Part shown: positions 53,276 to 64,000 of the stretch, piece by piece
Numbering within the stretch: position 1 is the stretch's first letter
Layout of the letters: each line of letters begins with the position of its first letter
Assembly (NCBI RefSeq): GCF_027172205.1
Contig: NC_070606.1
Span: 98,900,534-98,964,533, forward strand
Length of the DNA stretch: 64,000 nucleotides
Reading direction: 5' to 3'
DNA from: Podarcis raffonei
Taxonomy: Eukaryota > Chordata > Lepidosauria > Squamata > Lacertidae
The notes under the pieces: model-generated
Database searches by the model: none
What the model was told of the DNA's origin: nothing
Seen by the model: the letters and a program-made list of their open reading frames with translations, nothing else
Translations under genes and position numbers: made by a program

Positions 53276-53631
53276 GGGACCCGGGTGGCACTGTGGGTTA
53301 AACCACAGAGCCTAGGACTTGCCGATCAGAAGGTTGGCGGTTCGAATCCCCGCAACGGGGTGAGCTCCCGTTGCTCGGTCCCTGCTCCTGCCAACCTAGC
53401 AGTTCAAAAGCACATCAAAGTGCAAGTAGATAAATAGGTACTGCTCCGGTGGGAAGGCAAACGGTGTTTCCGTGCTCTGCTCTTGTTCACCAGAAGCGGC
53501 TTAGTTCTGCTGGCCACATGACCCGGAAGCTGTACGCCGGCTCCCTTGGCCAATAAAGCGAGATGAGCGCCGCAACCCCAGAGTCGCTCACAACTGGACC
53601 TAATGGTCAGGGGTCCCTTTACCTTTACCTT
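53276..53631 (+). mobile_element. Sauria-type SINE, subfamily B
   Basis: Complete copy with the 12-bp target duplication ATTAATATACTT (53264-53275 and 53632-53643). It starts GGGACCCGGGTGGCACTGTGG and ends 'ggtcccttt acctttacct'. Inserted in the hAT-like element. Confidence 0.9.
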
Positions 53632-53870
53632 ATTAATATACTTCTTCCTAACTGTATTTCAGTTCAACAATTACTTTGATAAAATAAATATTTTGTTATG
53701 TACAAATGGCTTGAGATACCTATGAGGTCCATCAATTACCATATAGCATACATTCAACACAAAAAACAGCATAATTTGTTGTTGACAAAGGACAGCTGGA
53801 CATATAAAAGGCCCCATTACCTTCAGGAGCTGAGGGCCTCATCAAAACTAAATTCGGCCCTGCATATACA

Positions 53871-54625
53871 TACCATTTAAATGGCAACGCCAATCAACTT
53901 TCTTAATTATTGGGCAGGAGGAGGGTACATCTTTGAACGACAGCTGACTTTGTGTGCCCACGCTGCATTTATGTGTTTGAGATGAGCATTTTTAGACTCC
54001 CTGCTCTCTGCCTTTGTCTCTGGGGAGAACTGCTCTTTTGATTTCATCTGCATACAATTTCCAGCATGCGATTAAAACCGAGACCCGTTAGGTTGGGAAC
54101 AGCATACCCTTAATTAGTGGAGAACGCTGCTTCTCTCCTTCCTGTTTACCCAGGAGGAGTTTGCAAGCTCCTCGTGAAAACCAGGTTGTGTCGGTTCCTG
54201 GGACAATGCATTAAGATGAATAAATATTAATTTTGTGGGAGGTTGCCCTCCCCTTCCCCGCTTGCTTAAAATGGAAACAATTAACTCTCTTAATTAATCA
54301 GATTAGACCTTCAAAAGCTATTTCCCTTTTAAGAGCTTTGTTTCTGTTTTACCAGCAATTAGCGCTGATGACTTGAGTGAATGCCCATCCTTGGAAATTT
54401 TTTTAAAGGGGTTGGTGGGTGGTAGGGAGTGAGGGGGGGGGGCGGATGGCAGAAAATGCTATTGTGTGTTTAATGGAGCTGTAATATGGATTAGCTAATC
54501 AAGTGTGAAGTGTCTGTTTGCCCTCTATTCGGTAATTATTTGAAAGCTTTTGGAAAACCTTGCCAAAACTCTTGACTTTTTCCACCAATCTTTCCATGGG
54601 GGGGGGTATGTGTGCCGAGAACAAC
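53871..54625. other. Repeat-free stretch, possible conserved non-coding element
   Basis: About 700 bases without recognisable repeats, unusual here. Dense homeodomain-type cores occur ('cttaattagtgg', 'ctcttaattaatcagatta', 'gcaattagcgctgatgac'). An enhancer is plausible but unproven. Confidence 0.4.
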
Positions 54626-55173
54626 TGTGCTGGTCCCGGGGGTTAAACAAAAGGCAAGGTCCAAGTCCAGTCCGTGGTCGATGAAGCAATATGAAGGCAG
54701 TCCGTAAAAGTCGAAGCTGGGTGCAGGGCAGGGTTCAGGCAGGAACTGACAACCACCAACGTTGCTCCCGCAACTTGGGACTGGGGCTGGCTGGCTTTTA
54801 TCTGCCCCGAGGCATAGGGTGGCCCCGATCCTCTGGTGACTCGCCTCTCCTGGCCTGGAGGCGAGCACTCCTCCTGCGGGAACTTAGTTCCCTCCACCTC
54901 TCTACCCTGAGCCTCTGCAGCTCAGGAGAGGCTGGAGGGTTACCAGACCCAGAGGCAACCTCAGCTTCCTCTGACGGGGCTGAGAGTGGAGCACCTGCAG
55001 GCAATGGGTCCTCCATCGCCTCAGGAGCCAGAGCAGACTCAGCTGGTGGCTGCACCTGAGGATCCAGCACAGGTGAGGACCCTTCAGGCTCAGCTGGTTC
55101 TGGAGGCAGGAGATCCTGTGCAGGCTGGGATTCCTCAGGTTCAGCATCTGAATCTGAACCCCAGGTCATCACA
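54626..55173 (-). mobile_element. LTR of an unnamed LTR retroelement family
   Basis: On the reverse strand it runs TGTGATGACC...CCAGCACA, with a TATA-like 'cagataaaagcc' and a CpG-rich upstream half, as in a retroelement LTR promoter. A second copy is at 56740-60511. No target duplication is evident. LTR fossil; no internal genes recognised. Confidence 0.65.
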
Positions 55174-55660
55174 CCGCCACCTTCTGGATTCCCTGTGCAG
55201 GTCAGGCCCTGTTGTTGGGCAGAGCAAGACGTGCCACCTCTGGCTGCAAAATTTATGGGTATCATTCCAAGAGTAGTAAATTTATCATTTGCTGAATGCA
55301 TTCTTCTGTTTTTTTCCGCCTGCATCAAACTGAGAAAAGATGTCACAGAAATGAGAAATTTGGCACTATGTGGAATGTTTTCATAATCAGAATTTAAGGC
55401 TTTGTTGTGAGTTTCCCACACTGTTTCACTGTTCTCTTCCTGCATCTCTTCCCTTTAAGTAACCCTAGGGATGGTCACTTTGGGGATCCCAACCAATCAG
55501 AGAACAATAGGTACCAGCCACAGTGGCTATGCTCTACATCCACTGCCAGAGACACAACACTTTGGGGTACCAGCTGAGGCACAGGTATGCAGAGTGCTGT
55601 TGTGCTCATGTCAGTTTACAGAGTTCATGGAGCACTTGTTTTTTTTTTTTTAAACAAGCA
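55174..55660. other. Unclassified, possibly LTR-element interior
   Basis: An open stretch on the reverse strand continues out of the LTR into this region but resembles no known protein. Confidence 0.35.
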
Positions 55661-55684
55661 AGCAAGCAAGCACTCAAAAGTTGC

Positions 55685-56180
55685 CATACAGCTTTATCCA
55701 CTGCCATATTATCATAGAATCATCAGTCCAATCCTGAAAGACCTACATTGGCTCCCAGTGCGTTTCTGAGCACAATTCAAAGTGTTGGTGCTAACCTTTA
55801 AAGCCCTAAACAGCCTCAAAGGCCCAGTATACCTGAAGGAGCATCTCCACCCCCATCGTTCAGCCCAGACACTGAGGTGCAGCTCCGAGGGCCTTCTGGC
55901 GGTTCCCTCATTGTGAGAAGCAAAGTTACAGGGACCAGGCAGAGGGCCTTCTCAGTGCTGGCGCCCGCCTTGTGGAACGCGCTGCCACCAGATGTCAAGG
56001 AAATAAACAACTACCTAACTTTTAGAAGACACCTGAAGGTACAGGGAAGTTTTTAATGTTTGACGTTTTATTGTGTTTTCAATATTTTGTTGGAAACTGC
56101 CTAGAGTGGCTGGGGAAACCCAGCCAGATGGGTTGGGTATAAATAATAAATTTATTGTTGTTGTTGTTGTTGTTACTCAA
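55685..56180 (+). mobile_element. L2-clade LINE 3' end
   Basis: 'cagtccaatcctgaaagacctacattggctcccagtgcg ... ttgtggaacgcgctgccaccagatgtcaagg', then 'agagtggctggggaaacccagccagatggg' and a (TTG)n tail. Confidence 0.8.
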
Positions 56181-56334
56181 TCCCACAACACTGTCATGTT
56201 GGCTCGCCAAATATCCTCATTAGGAACCCAACTACCATTCTGGTTGGCTTGACCTTTTCAACTAATATATCCCCTCCATAGACATCACTGTGATGGTTGT
56301 GATGGCTTTCAAATGTCCTGTTGTTCTTCGATAA

Positions 56335-56665
56335 AAGAGAAGCAAGCACGTAGTCACACTATAGAACTCACTCTTCTGGGAGGCCACCAACTTGGACGGC
56401 TTTCAAAGAGGATCAGACAAATTTATGGAGGGGGAGAGGACTATGGGTGGCTCCTAGCCAGGATGGCTATGTTCTGCCTCCATGCTCAGAGGTAGCCCTG
56501 CCTCTGAATACCAGTGGCTGGAGACCACAGGAAGGGAGAAGGCTCTTGTGCTCAGATCCTGCTTGAAGGCATCTGATAGGCATTTGGGTGGCCACTGTGA
56601 GAACAGGATGCTGGACTTGATGGGACATTGGCTTCAACCAGCAGGCTCCTCTTACGTTCTTATGT
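56335..56665 (+). mobile_element. CR1-like LINE 3' fragment
   Basis: 'ggaggccaccaacttggacggctttcaaagaggatcagac ... gaacaggatgctggacttgatggg ... ctcttacgttcttatg'. Same family as 14286-14575. Confidence 0.78.
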
Positions 56666-56739
56666 TCACTTGGTCCAGCACATCGTAGTATGCATGGGTA
56701 ACAACCATGTGCAGGGGAGCTATTGTGGGTGATGGGTTG

Positions 56740-59700
56740 TGTGCTGGGCCTGGGGGTAACCCGAGAAACATGGTTCAGGTCCGGTTCAGAATCTGAAGGT
56801 TCCGCTAGGAGTCAGTCCAACAGGGCCAAGGCAGGACACGAGGCAGGAAACCAGGCAAGGACAGGTACAGGATCTCAGACAGGATCTAGCATACAGCAAT
56901 ATTGCTCCTGTAACCTGGGGTGGGGTCCGACAGCCTTTTATCTTTGTCGGGGTAACGGCCGGTCCTGATCCCCTGGCGACTCACCTCCCTGTTTCGCCTG
57001 AAGGCGAGCACTCCTCCTGCGAGTACTCCGGTCTCTCCTTCTCCCAGACCTTAGTCTCTGCAGCTCGGGAGACGTCGGTGGGTTACTAGACCCAGAGGCC
57101 GCCTCAGCCTCCCCTGACCCAACCGGTAGTGAAGCAGCTGTATGTGATAGCCCAGCTGGAGGCAATGAGGGAATCCCCGCATCTGGAGCCAGGGCAGGCT
57201 CAGGCCCCTGACTGTCGGAATTCAAGCCAGCAGAGCCTCCAGTCCCAGCTCTTAGTCCAGAGGAATTTGGCCACCCTCCAGGTGCCCGGCTTGAATCCTT
57301 ATGACCTCCTGTCTGCGTCTCCCGGCAGGAGAAGTGTGCCGGACCCCCGGACGTCATTGACCTCCAAACTCCCCGCCACTGGTTTCCCCAGTGTACCTCT
57401 CTGGTTGTCTGGTTTCCAAGGAATGAGTGCATCTGCATTACCTTGGCTAGTAACTCTCTGCTGTGTCTTTGTCTCTGACTTAGACACAGCTCCAACCTGT
57501 CCTCGGTTGTTTACAACAGCAACACATGCAACAGCTAAGTTAGCAAACTCTTTTGAGTACCTCTTGGGTGGTTGACCCTTTGTAACTCTCTCAGACCTAC
57601 GTATGAGGTGCTGATCCTCTCTGCTCACTGGTCCAGTCTCAGGACTCTTTGGAGAACTAGTTCCAATGGTAAACAGTGGTTCATCCTTCAGTTGTGAAGG
57701 CCTATCTATTGTGTGAGACTTCCTCTCAATGACTGTGACAACTGAGCTCTCCGAGCTATCAGTGTCATCACTTTCATTACAGCTGTAATCAGTAAAATCA
57801 TCATCATCTGAATCGTCCTCAGTGGGAAATGTGTGTACTATCACTCTCTCCTGTTCAGGAGCACTCTCTAGAAATTTTGTGAGAATCACCTGACCAGATT
57901 CAGACAAAATTACTCTGTAGAGACCCTTTTCATACCCCACAAAAATGCCTCTGGCGTTCTTTACTCCACCTGGAGCTTCTGTTCTCACATGAGACCCAAA
58001 AACCTTGAAATGGGCAACAGAAGGTTTTCTGTGGAACAGTTTCTCAAAAGGAGAACTTCCCAACTCTTTTGAAACCTTTCTCACTTTCGTATAACAGTAC
58101 GACATCAGAGACTCGGCCCAGTACTCATGTGGCAGATGTGAACTAAGCAATTGCGCTTCCATCCCCTTTTGCAATTCTCTGTTCACCCGTACACAGACAC
58201 CCCTGTTCCACGCTTCCGCTGAAACAGAAACCTTGTGTCTTATTCCCTTCTTCTGCAGGAACCTCTGGAAATCCTGTAAAAGAAAAATCTGCTTCTCATC
58301 TGTGAATAGACAATCAATGTTAGCACCATGCATACTCTTAACCTTGTCACAAAACTCCTGAAACCTCTCCAAGGCTTCCTGTGGCTTTCTCAATACATAA
58401 ACCCAGACATAGTTAGAGAAATGATCCACACACACAAGATAAAATCTTGCATTGCCTCTAGATGGTTCTAGAGGACCAATCACATCAGCATACACCCGCT
58501 GAAATGCTCTGTTGACCCCGGTCACCTTCTTCTTGCTCACACCTGCAAGAGAAACTTGGTTAGACACAGATGAATTACATTCCATGTAATCACTTTGGTC
58601 AAAAGTCAACAAATACAGTCCATCCTTCTGTTTGGCAGAAAGATATAACTCTCCATCTTTGTAGATCTCGCAGCTCTCAGCATCGTAGGACAATCTCAGT
58701 CCTCTCTTTGCAATCTGCGAAACACTCAGCAGATTGAACTTCAATTCAGGAACCAAGTAAACATTGTTTATTGTCAAGTTGAGACTCTTAAGATAGACAG
58801 TCCCTACGCCGGTCGCTTCCAGCTCCTGACCGTTGGCCTGTGTCACAGTGAAGCTTTGCTTCTTAAACGTTGAAAAGAGTCCTCTGTGTGGGGACATATG
58901 AACCGTCGCTGCAGTGTCGATAATAAACGCGTTCCCAACATCTGGCGTGGTTCCTTTCGCCATCAATGCCTTTCCAGGTCTCACCGAAGTCTTGGTATGA
59001 CCTTTGCCTGACGCCTCAGGCTTTGCTGAGCGGCCCTTCGCTCCTTTTGGCTGACGTGGCTTCTTACAGTTCCGCTGAAGATGCCCAGCCTGTCCACAAT
59101 TGTAACATCGGACAGCGTTCAAAGCTACAGCATCCTTTCCAGTAGCTTCATCGGTGGGGGAATTAGAACTCCGTTCCTCCCTCCCCCTGTCCTTTTCTTC
59201 CAGTGCAGCATGCCGGCTGTGTTCATCTAGAACCACGGCATTCAGGGGCACTCCCCCCTTCTTGGCATCCATGCTGAATCCAAGGGTCAGCTTTACACTC
59301 AATCCCAAGCCAGCTTTCACTTTCACGCCAGTAAACTCCAAAAGTCTCTCGGCTGTTTACTGCTTTTTACAGGCAGGCAAACTTTTTGCTGTTTTTCTGC
59401 TTTCTCAGGCAGGCAATCTGCACGCTGTTTTCCACAGCTGCAAAAGGTAGTCAAAACATTCTTTGACGTCTCACTCTCTTTCTGAGCCAATCCCATTTGT
59501 CAGTAACTTTCTAAGCCCTGATGGTCGTTGCCCAGCAACCTTCCCCGGGACGGGAATCCTTATCTCACCACAGGAATTCCTGGTATGCAAGCCTTTTTCT
59601 CAGAGCTTGTTTTTCAAACGCAGCTCGTGAACCAGAAAATAAATCTTTCTGCGTTCATTCTCTCTTGCCCGAAATGCAGCATACCTTTTTGGGGCTCCGT

Positions 59701-60511
59701 TGCCTTGAAACACACTCCTCTCGGTGTCCAGCTGTCTGTTCAGCTTTTGGCTGCAGGCAGACGCTTTTCTTTATCTCCTTAGGTGCAGAGGATGGCAACG
59801 ATTCATCGACCTCTCACCTCTCATGCAGATTCTCATAGATCAGATATCCATCGGTCTGCTACCAGATGTCGGAATTCAAGCCAGCAGAGCCTCCAGTCCC
59901 AGCTCTTAGTCCAGAGGAATTTGGCCACCCTCCAGGTGCCCGGCTTGAATCCTTATGACCTCCTGTCTGCGTCTCCCGGCAAGATCAAGGGAGGTCTCCA
60001 ATCGGCGATTCTCCTCAACGTGAAGAAGAACACACCACTCCTCCCCCTCCTCCATTCCCGGGGGGGGGGGAAGAGACAGACAGAAATGTATCTACATGTC
60101 TTTATTTCTGTCTTTCAGCAGTACAGAGAAACACGTCTGTACACTCTGATTCCCAACTGCAGAGAGAGAATAAACTCCACCCATGTACTTCCAGTACAGG
60201 GTCATGTGCCACTCTGAGGTAACATCCGGCTCTCAGAGCACTTTACAGCCTGTCCCTGGTTCCCACGGTACAATCCAATAACATCCACATCCTGTTTACC
60301 ATTCCAGCCACCTGGAGCTCGCTTCTGCATTGCTGCTTTTTCGTAACACTGACTTGGCCCAGCTGATGTTTGCTGCAGGGGAACCTGTGCAGACTGGGAC
60401 TCTTCAGGATCAGGCCCCAGACTTGGTTCAGATGCCGCCTGAGGCAAAGGATCCGGTGCAGACTGAGTCTCCTCTGGTTCTGAGTCCGAGCCTGAGTCCC
60501 AGGCCATCACA
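56740..60511 (-). mobile_element. Solo LTR (same family as 54626-55173) containing a copia element
   Basis: Outer ends TGTGCTGGG and CCATCACA, flanked by the perfect 5-bp duplication GGTTG (56735-56739 and 60512-60516). Own sequence is 56740-57212 and 60354-60511; the middle is the copia insertion. A TATA-like 'acaaagataaaagg' is visible on the reverse strand near 56940. LTR fossil. Confidence 0.8.
57213..60348 (-). mobile_element. Ty1/copia LTR retrotransposon, young but broken
   Basis: Flanked by the 5-bp duplication CTGAC (57208-57212 and 60349-60353). The 5' LTR is 59867-60348 (TGTTACG...CCGACA on the reverse strand); LTR sequence at the other end is 57213-57327. The 115 bases shared by the two ends look identical, so the insertion is recent. 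A primer-binding site matching the 3' end of initiator tRNA-Met (TGGTAGCAGA) adjoins the 5' LTR at 59855-59864. The long reverse-strand open stretch shows, in copia order, a CCHC zinc knuckle (CYNCGQAGHLQRNC), protease (IIDTAATVHMS) and integrase (VYADVIGPL, FGSHV region). The reverse transcriptase and RNase H parts are not seen. Broken, about one major break. Ty1/copia elements are uncommon in amniotes. Confidence 0.88.
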
Positions 60512-60516
60512 GGTTG

Positions 60517-61040
60517 GTCCAAAACTAGGATTCTTGGGTCAGTGTCTTTGTCGCTTCTTCAGATATTGCTATGTGGGTGGTGGACATCTGCAGCGGTTGG
60601 GTCATAGAATCAGACCGTCCCAATGCTCTTAAAATGAAATTGGTAGATTCGCCCATCCCTGGTCAGACCTTGCTTTATGACTCATTCTTGCTTATTTTTA
60701 AATGGAAGGCTGTATTTAGTGAAAACGGCTCAGAAAAGCCCCCCCCCCCACTTTCCCCTTGCAAATGAGAATGAAGGTGTGCTCACCTATTATGGGGGCG
60801 GGGGAAGCTTTTTCAACCGAAGGTCCTCATTATCTTCTTGGCAATTTTCTGGGGGCCGAATGGCGAGGAAAAAATGGGTGAAGCAACAAATGTAATTTTT
60901 ACCATTGTACAGTGGGCTCATTTATCCGTGAGGCATTATAAGAGCTGAAGAGTATATTCCCGCCAGGCAGAAAAATCACTGAAGGAGGGTGTAAAGTGGG
61001 GCCTGTGAGGGGCATGGGCTGGGGAAAGTCAGTAAGGCCT
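60517..61040. other. No gene recognised
   Basis: Unclassified sequence between the LTR and a SINE; short C and G runs at 60740 and 60798. Confidence 0.4.
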
Positions 61041-61044
61041 ATTA

Positions 61045-61300
61045 TGAGCCAGTGTGGTGTAGTGGTTAAGAGCGATAGACTTGTAATCTGGTGAACTGGG
61101 TTCGATTCCCCGCTCCTCCACATGCAGCTGCTGGGTGACTTTTGGCTAGTCACACTTCTCTGAAGTCTCTCAGCCTCACTCACCTCACAGAGTTTTTGTT
61201 GGGGGCGGGGAGGAAAGGAGATTGTGAGCCGCTTTGAGACTCCTTAGGGTAGTGATAAAGTGGGATATCAAATCCAAACTCTTCTTCTTCTTCTTTTCTA
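61045..61300 (+). mobile_element. CORE-type tRNA SINE
   Basis: Complete head 'gagccagtgtggtgtagtggttaagagcgatagac' (A box), B box GGTTCGATTCCCC (61110), CORE block 'gctgggtgacttttggctagtcacac', tail 'tcaaatccaaactcttcttcttc'. Confidence 0.88.
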
Positions 61301-61440
61301 ATTCTGTTCCAAGCTTGTTGAGGTCTAGTGTCCAGATCTAGTCTACCTTGGTCAGACCACACCTGGAGACTCCTTCGGGTAGTGATAAAGCGGGATATCA
61401 AATCCAAACTCCTCCTCCTCCTCCTCCTCCTTCTTCTGTG
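61301..61440 (+). mobile_element. CR1 scrap plus second CORE-SINE tail
   Basis: 'cttgttgaggtctagtgtccagatctagtctaccttggtcagaccacacctgg' (CR1-related) then 'agactccttcgggtagtgataaagcgggatatcaaatcc' and (CTC)n. Mirrors 41165-41235 inverted. Confidence 0.7.
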
Positions 61441-61444
61441 GGGT

Positions 61445-61590
61445 TATAGAATCAGAGAATTTGTAGACTTAGAAGGGACCACGAGGATCATCTGGTCCAA
61501 ACCCATGAAAGGCAGTAATATTTTGCCTAATGTGGGGCTTGAACCCTGAGATCAAGAGTTTCACGCTCTACCAGTTAGCTACCCCAGCTG
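61445..61590 (-). mobile_element. CR1-tailed tRNA SINE
   Basis: 'tagaatcagagaatttgtagacttagaagggaccacgaggatcatctggtcc' plus tRNA-like head 'gggcttgaaccctgagatcaagagtttcacgctctaccagttagct' (reverse strand B and A boxes). Confidence 0.75.
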
Positions 61591-61770
61591 CTAGGGAGGA
61601 AGCACTGCGGCACACAGTGAGATTTAAACAGGAATAAAATGGCTTACAACTCATGAGTGTGCTGATAGAGATGGCAGCAATGCTGACCCAAATGGGGCCG
61701 CTATAATGTGGGAAGGCCAGGAATCGTGCCTCCGTTGCTGAATGTACCCCTTCCCACAGCATCCATTCAT

Positions 61771-61965
61771 AGAAACAGAATTGTAGGCCTGGAAGGGATC
61801 TCTGAGGGTCATCTAGTCTAACCCCTGCAATGCAGCTAAATAATCCCCGACAGGTGGCCATCCAACCTCTCCAAGGAAGGGAATCCGCCACCTTCTGAGG
61901 GAGTCGGTTCCATAGCGGAACGGTTCTCACCCTCATTAAAGCTCTTTGTCGTGTTCAATAAGACT
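61771..61965 (-). mobile_element. CR1 LINE 3' end, split by a solo LTR
   Basis: 'agaaacagaattgtaggcctggaagggatctctgagggtcatctagtctaacc ... gaatccgccaccttctgagggagtcggttcc' is the reversed CR1 3' end; it continues past the LTR at 62599-62650 ('catttgaatccattgg'). Confidence 0.82.
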
Positions 61966-62598
61966 TGTGGGATGTAATCCACTTAGAGCAGTCAAGTACA
62001 ACATTCCTTGTTTTCCTAGAGTGGACATGCAAGGGGTGTTTGGACCATCCAGTCGAAAACTTCCTGTTCCTCCTGGCTGGGCATCCATCCTTTGCATGTG
62101 ATAGAAGGTGGGCATGACCTAACCTGTCCAGGTAACAAAAGGATGAGTCACACAGCACACCTCTCTCCTTTTGACTTCCTTCATTCATTTGACCAGCTTC
62201 TAGCTAGGACAGCTCTGCTAGCTCTCAGCTAGCAGAAGCACAGGGATTATTCCTCCCTATGGAGTAGATCCACATGTACATATTTGTAACTAAGTCTGCC
62301 TTCAGGAATCCAACTGTGAACTGATGTAAGTAAACTTCTTTTATTGACTTTGAATAAGATTGTGGCGTCTTTATTCTTTTAAGAGAGATTCAAGGGAACT
62401 TACCAGGAACGTACAATTCAATCTGACACAGACTGAATTGTATAATAGTGAGAGGCTCACACGAGCCTGCAACCAGCTATCTGCTGTGCATGTAAAAGGG
62501 GAATGTAAACTCTGCTAAGTAAAGGAAGGTGCTAGCGCAAGTTAGGAAGGATATTAATAAACAATATATCCTCTCCTGCCACCCTGAACATTCCCACA
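61966..62598 (-). mobile_element. Solo LTR of the TGTGGGA...TCCCACA family
   Basis: Reversed copy of the family at 17087, starting TGTGGGATGTAATCC and ending GAACATTCCCACA, inserted in a CR1 copy. It appears whole as a solo LTR; target duplication not clear. Fossil. Confidence 0.8.
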
Positions 62599-62649
62599 TG
62601 AATGGACTTCCTTGTCATTTGAATCCATTGGTTTTTGTGCTTCAGATCT

Positions 62650-63584
62650 TCGAAGACAGCTGTCATGTGGTCATGTGGTTAAGGCAACACCGTTTGCCTT
62701 CACTATGAATTGCCAGTTGGAAATAGTCATGGAAAACAGAACGTGTGTCGTTTAATCTCTGACACACTCCATGAACCCTGATAGGCTGGGATTCCTTCCA
62801 TTGAACAGGATGACTCGCTTTTATGTCTTAATGGCAGAACCATCCTGCCTTGGGGGTGCCATGGGAGAAGCACATACAGCTTCTTGCTGCCTATTGCAAC
62901 TCCATTTTACTGCTACTCTTGCTGTTAACATCAGGCAGTCCCCCTTGTTAGACTGTTTTAATTTTTTTAAAAAAAATAATTTTAAATACATTTCCACCCT
63001 CCAGAACAGAATGTCACAATACGTCTGAATACATTGATTAGAAACACAAAGAAAACCAGGGAGAAACACAATATACGTCTGTCATATGAACATCCTATTA
63101 CTATATTGAAAGAAAACAAGAAGATAAATTATAAATGATATTGCAGTTTAATAAAGCTATTCATTTTCGCAGCTTGAACACTCTTTCTGACGTTTCGTCA
63201 CATTGCCCATTTTTTTGCATCTTTCCCCCCGACTGATACAAAAACTCGGTCTGTTTATTTTCCCGTTCTCTACATTTGACACTGAAGCAGGTTCCCAGCT
63301 AGTTTCTTATACTGTTTTCACAGGAGTCAGGGGTCTTTCTCCTTAGGCCACCACCAGGGCCCATTCTCCAGCACATTTTCCTTTCAATTTCCTTATTGCA
63401 GAAAGTCCACTTTGGGGGGTGAATCAGGTTTCTTGCACAAGACATCCCATTCAATAATAATTGTACAACCTGAATTTGCCCATATGAAAGAGCTCATAGT
63501 TTCAGACTATAAATGGGCATGTGCTCCTTCAAAGGAATATTCCTTAACCTGGTTCTCTTTGGAACCCCCTATTCTCCCCTCCCA
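62650..63584. other. No gene; no repeat firmly recognised
   Basis: AT-rich spacer. The centre (62940-63170) has A/T runs and 'aaacacaaagaaaaccagggagaaacac', possibly an L1 remnant. Confidence 0.4.
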
Positions 63585-64000
63585 GCAATGACAAACCTAG
63601 ACAGCATCTTAAAAAGTAGAGACATCACCTTGCCAACAAAGGTTCGTATAGTTAAAGCCATGGTTTTCCCAGTAGTGATGTATGGAAGTGAGAGCTGGAC
63701 CATCAAGAAGGCTGATCGCCGAAGAATTGATGCTTTTGAATTCTGGTGCTGGAGGAGACTCTTGAGAGTCCCATGGACTGCAAGAAGATCAAACCTCTCC
63801 ATTCTGAAGGAAATCAGCCCTGAGTGCTCATTGGAAGGACAGATCCTGAAGCTGAGGCTCCAAGACTTTGGCCACCTCATGAGAAGAGAAGACTCCCTGG
63901 AAAAGACCTTGATGTTGGGAAGGATGGAGGGCACAAGGAGAAGGGGACGACAGAGGATGAGATGGTGGGACAGTGTTCTCGAAGCTACCAGCATGAGTCT
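63585..64000 (+). mobile_element. Bov-B (RTE) LINE 3' part, running off the window end
   Basis: The forward translation resembles 'NLDSILKSRDITLPTKVRIVKAMVFPVVMYGSESWTIKKAD ' (read in one frame from 63595). It continues to the last base of the window. 5'-truncated. Confidence 0.92.

Larger units (their letters stand above)
50826..53862. mobile_element. hAT-like DNA element, interrupted by L1 and SINE
   Basis: Ends CAGTGATGGATTTACG and 'taaattcggccctg' are imperfect inverted repeats, flanked by the perfect 8-bp duplication CATATACA (50818-50825 and 53863-53870). Own sequence is 50826-51346 plus 53254-53275 plus 53632-53862, about 0.8 kb. No transposase, so non-autonomous. Confidence 0.8.

Noticed and set aside
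54798-55445. Acidic, proline-rich reverse-strand open frame as a gene
   Set aside because: It runs through an LTR promoter region that is repeated at 56740-60511; composition keeps it open and no family is recognised.
57299-59341. The 680-codon reverse-strand frame as a host gene
   Set aside because: It has the order of copia gag-pol parts and lies between LTRs with a target duplication.

Overview
The window is repeat-rich vertebrate DNA from a squamate reptile, most likely a lizard. Evidence for this is the joint presence of Bov-B (RTE) LINEs, Sauria-type SINEs whose 3' tails resemble the Bov-B end, sauropsid CR1 LINEs, and L2, L1 and other non-LTR fragments. The species cannot be named from the sequence alone. 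Host coding DNA is sparse: two somatostatin genes and one long intronless gene related to CKAP5. Almost everything else is transposable elements, many nested, with short unclassified stretches between them.

Region 1 (1-14.0 kb) holds LTR, CR1, Bov-B, L1, L2 and SINE fragments. It also holds an 884-bp hAT-like element (11937-12820) with a perfect 8-bp target duplication that carries a GC-rich, CpG-island-like cargo.

Region 2 (14.0-32.3 kb) is a tandem duplication. Copy A (about 14.5-19.9 kb) and copy B (about 23.2-32.3 kb) each contain a complete two-exon preprosomatostatin gene on the + strand with a near-identical promoter (CRE TGACGTCA plus TATA box). Copy B encodes the canonical somatostatin-14, [14 protein letters not shown]. 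Copy A encodes a variant, [14 protein letters not shown], that keeps the FWKT receptor-binding core, both cysteines and the processing sites. Coding exon 1 is identical in the two copies. The amino-acid differences lie only in the somatostatin-28 part, three of the four inside the 14-residue hormone. One solo LTR is shared by both copies and two are found only in copy A, which orders the events.

Region 3 (32-41.5 kb) is mostly repeats, including a nearly complete Bov-B LINE split by an L2-type insertion. Region 4 (41.6-46.9 kb) holds a single-exon, 1286-codon open reading frame homologous to the TOG3-to-C-terminal part of the microtubule polymerase CKAP5 (XMAP215/ch-TOG). It has no introns and carries a poly(A) signal, so it is a retrogene. 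It looks strongly diverged from CKAP5 yet fully open, which suggests retained function. A second, very recent 0.37-kb fragment of it lies 0.6 kb downstream.

Region 5 (47-64 kb) holds more nested elements: a 3-kb hAT-like element interrupted by an L1 (itself interrupted by a MITE) and by a Sauria SINE; a young, broken Ty1/copia element inside a solo LTR of another family; and a Bov-B tail running off the window end. The somatostatin and CKAP5-like genes have no obvious functional link; they are neighbours only.
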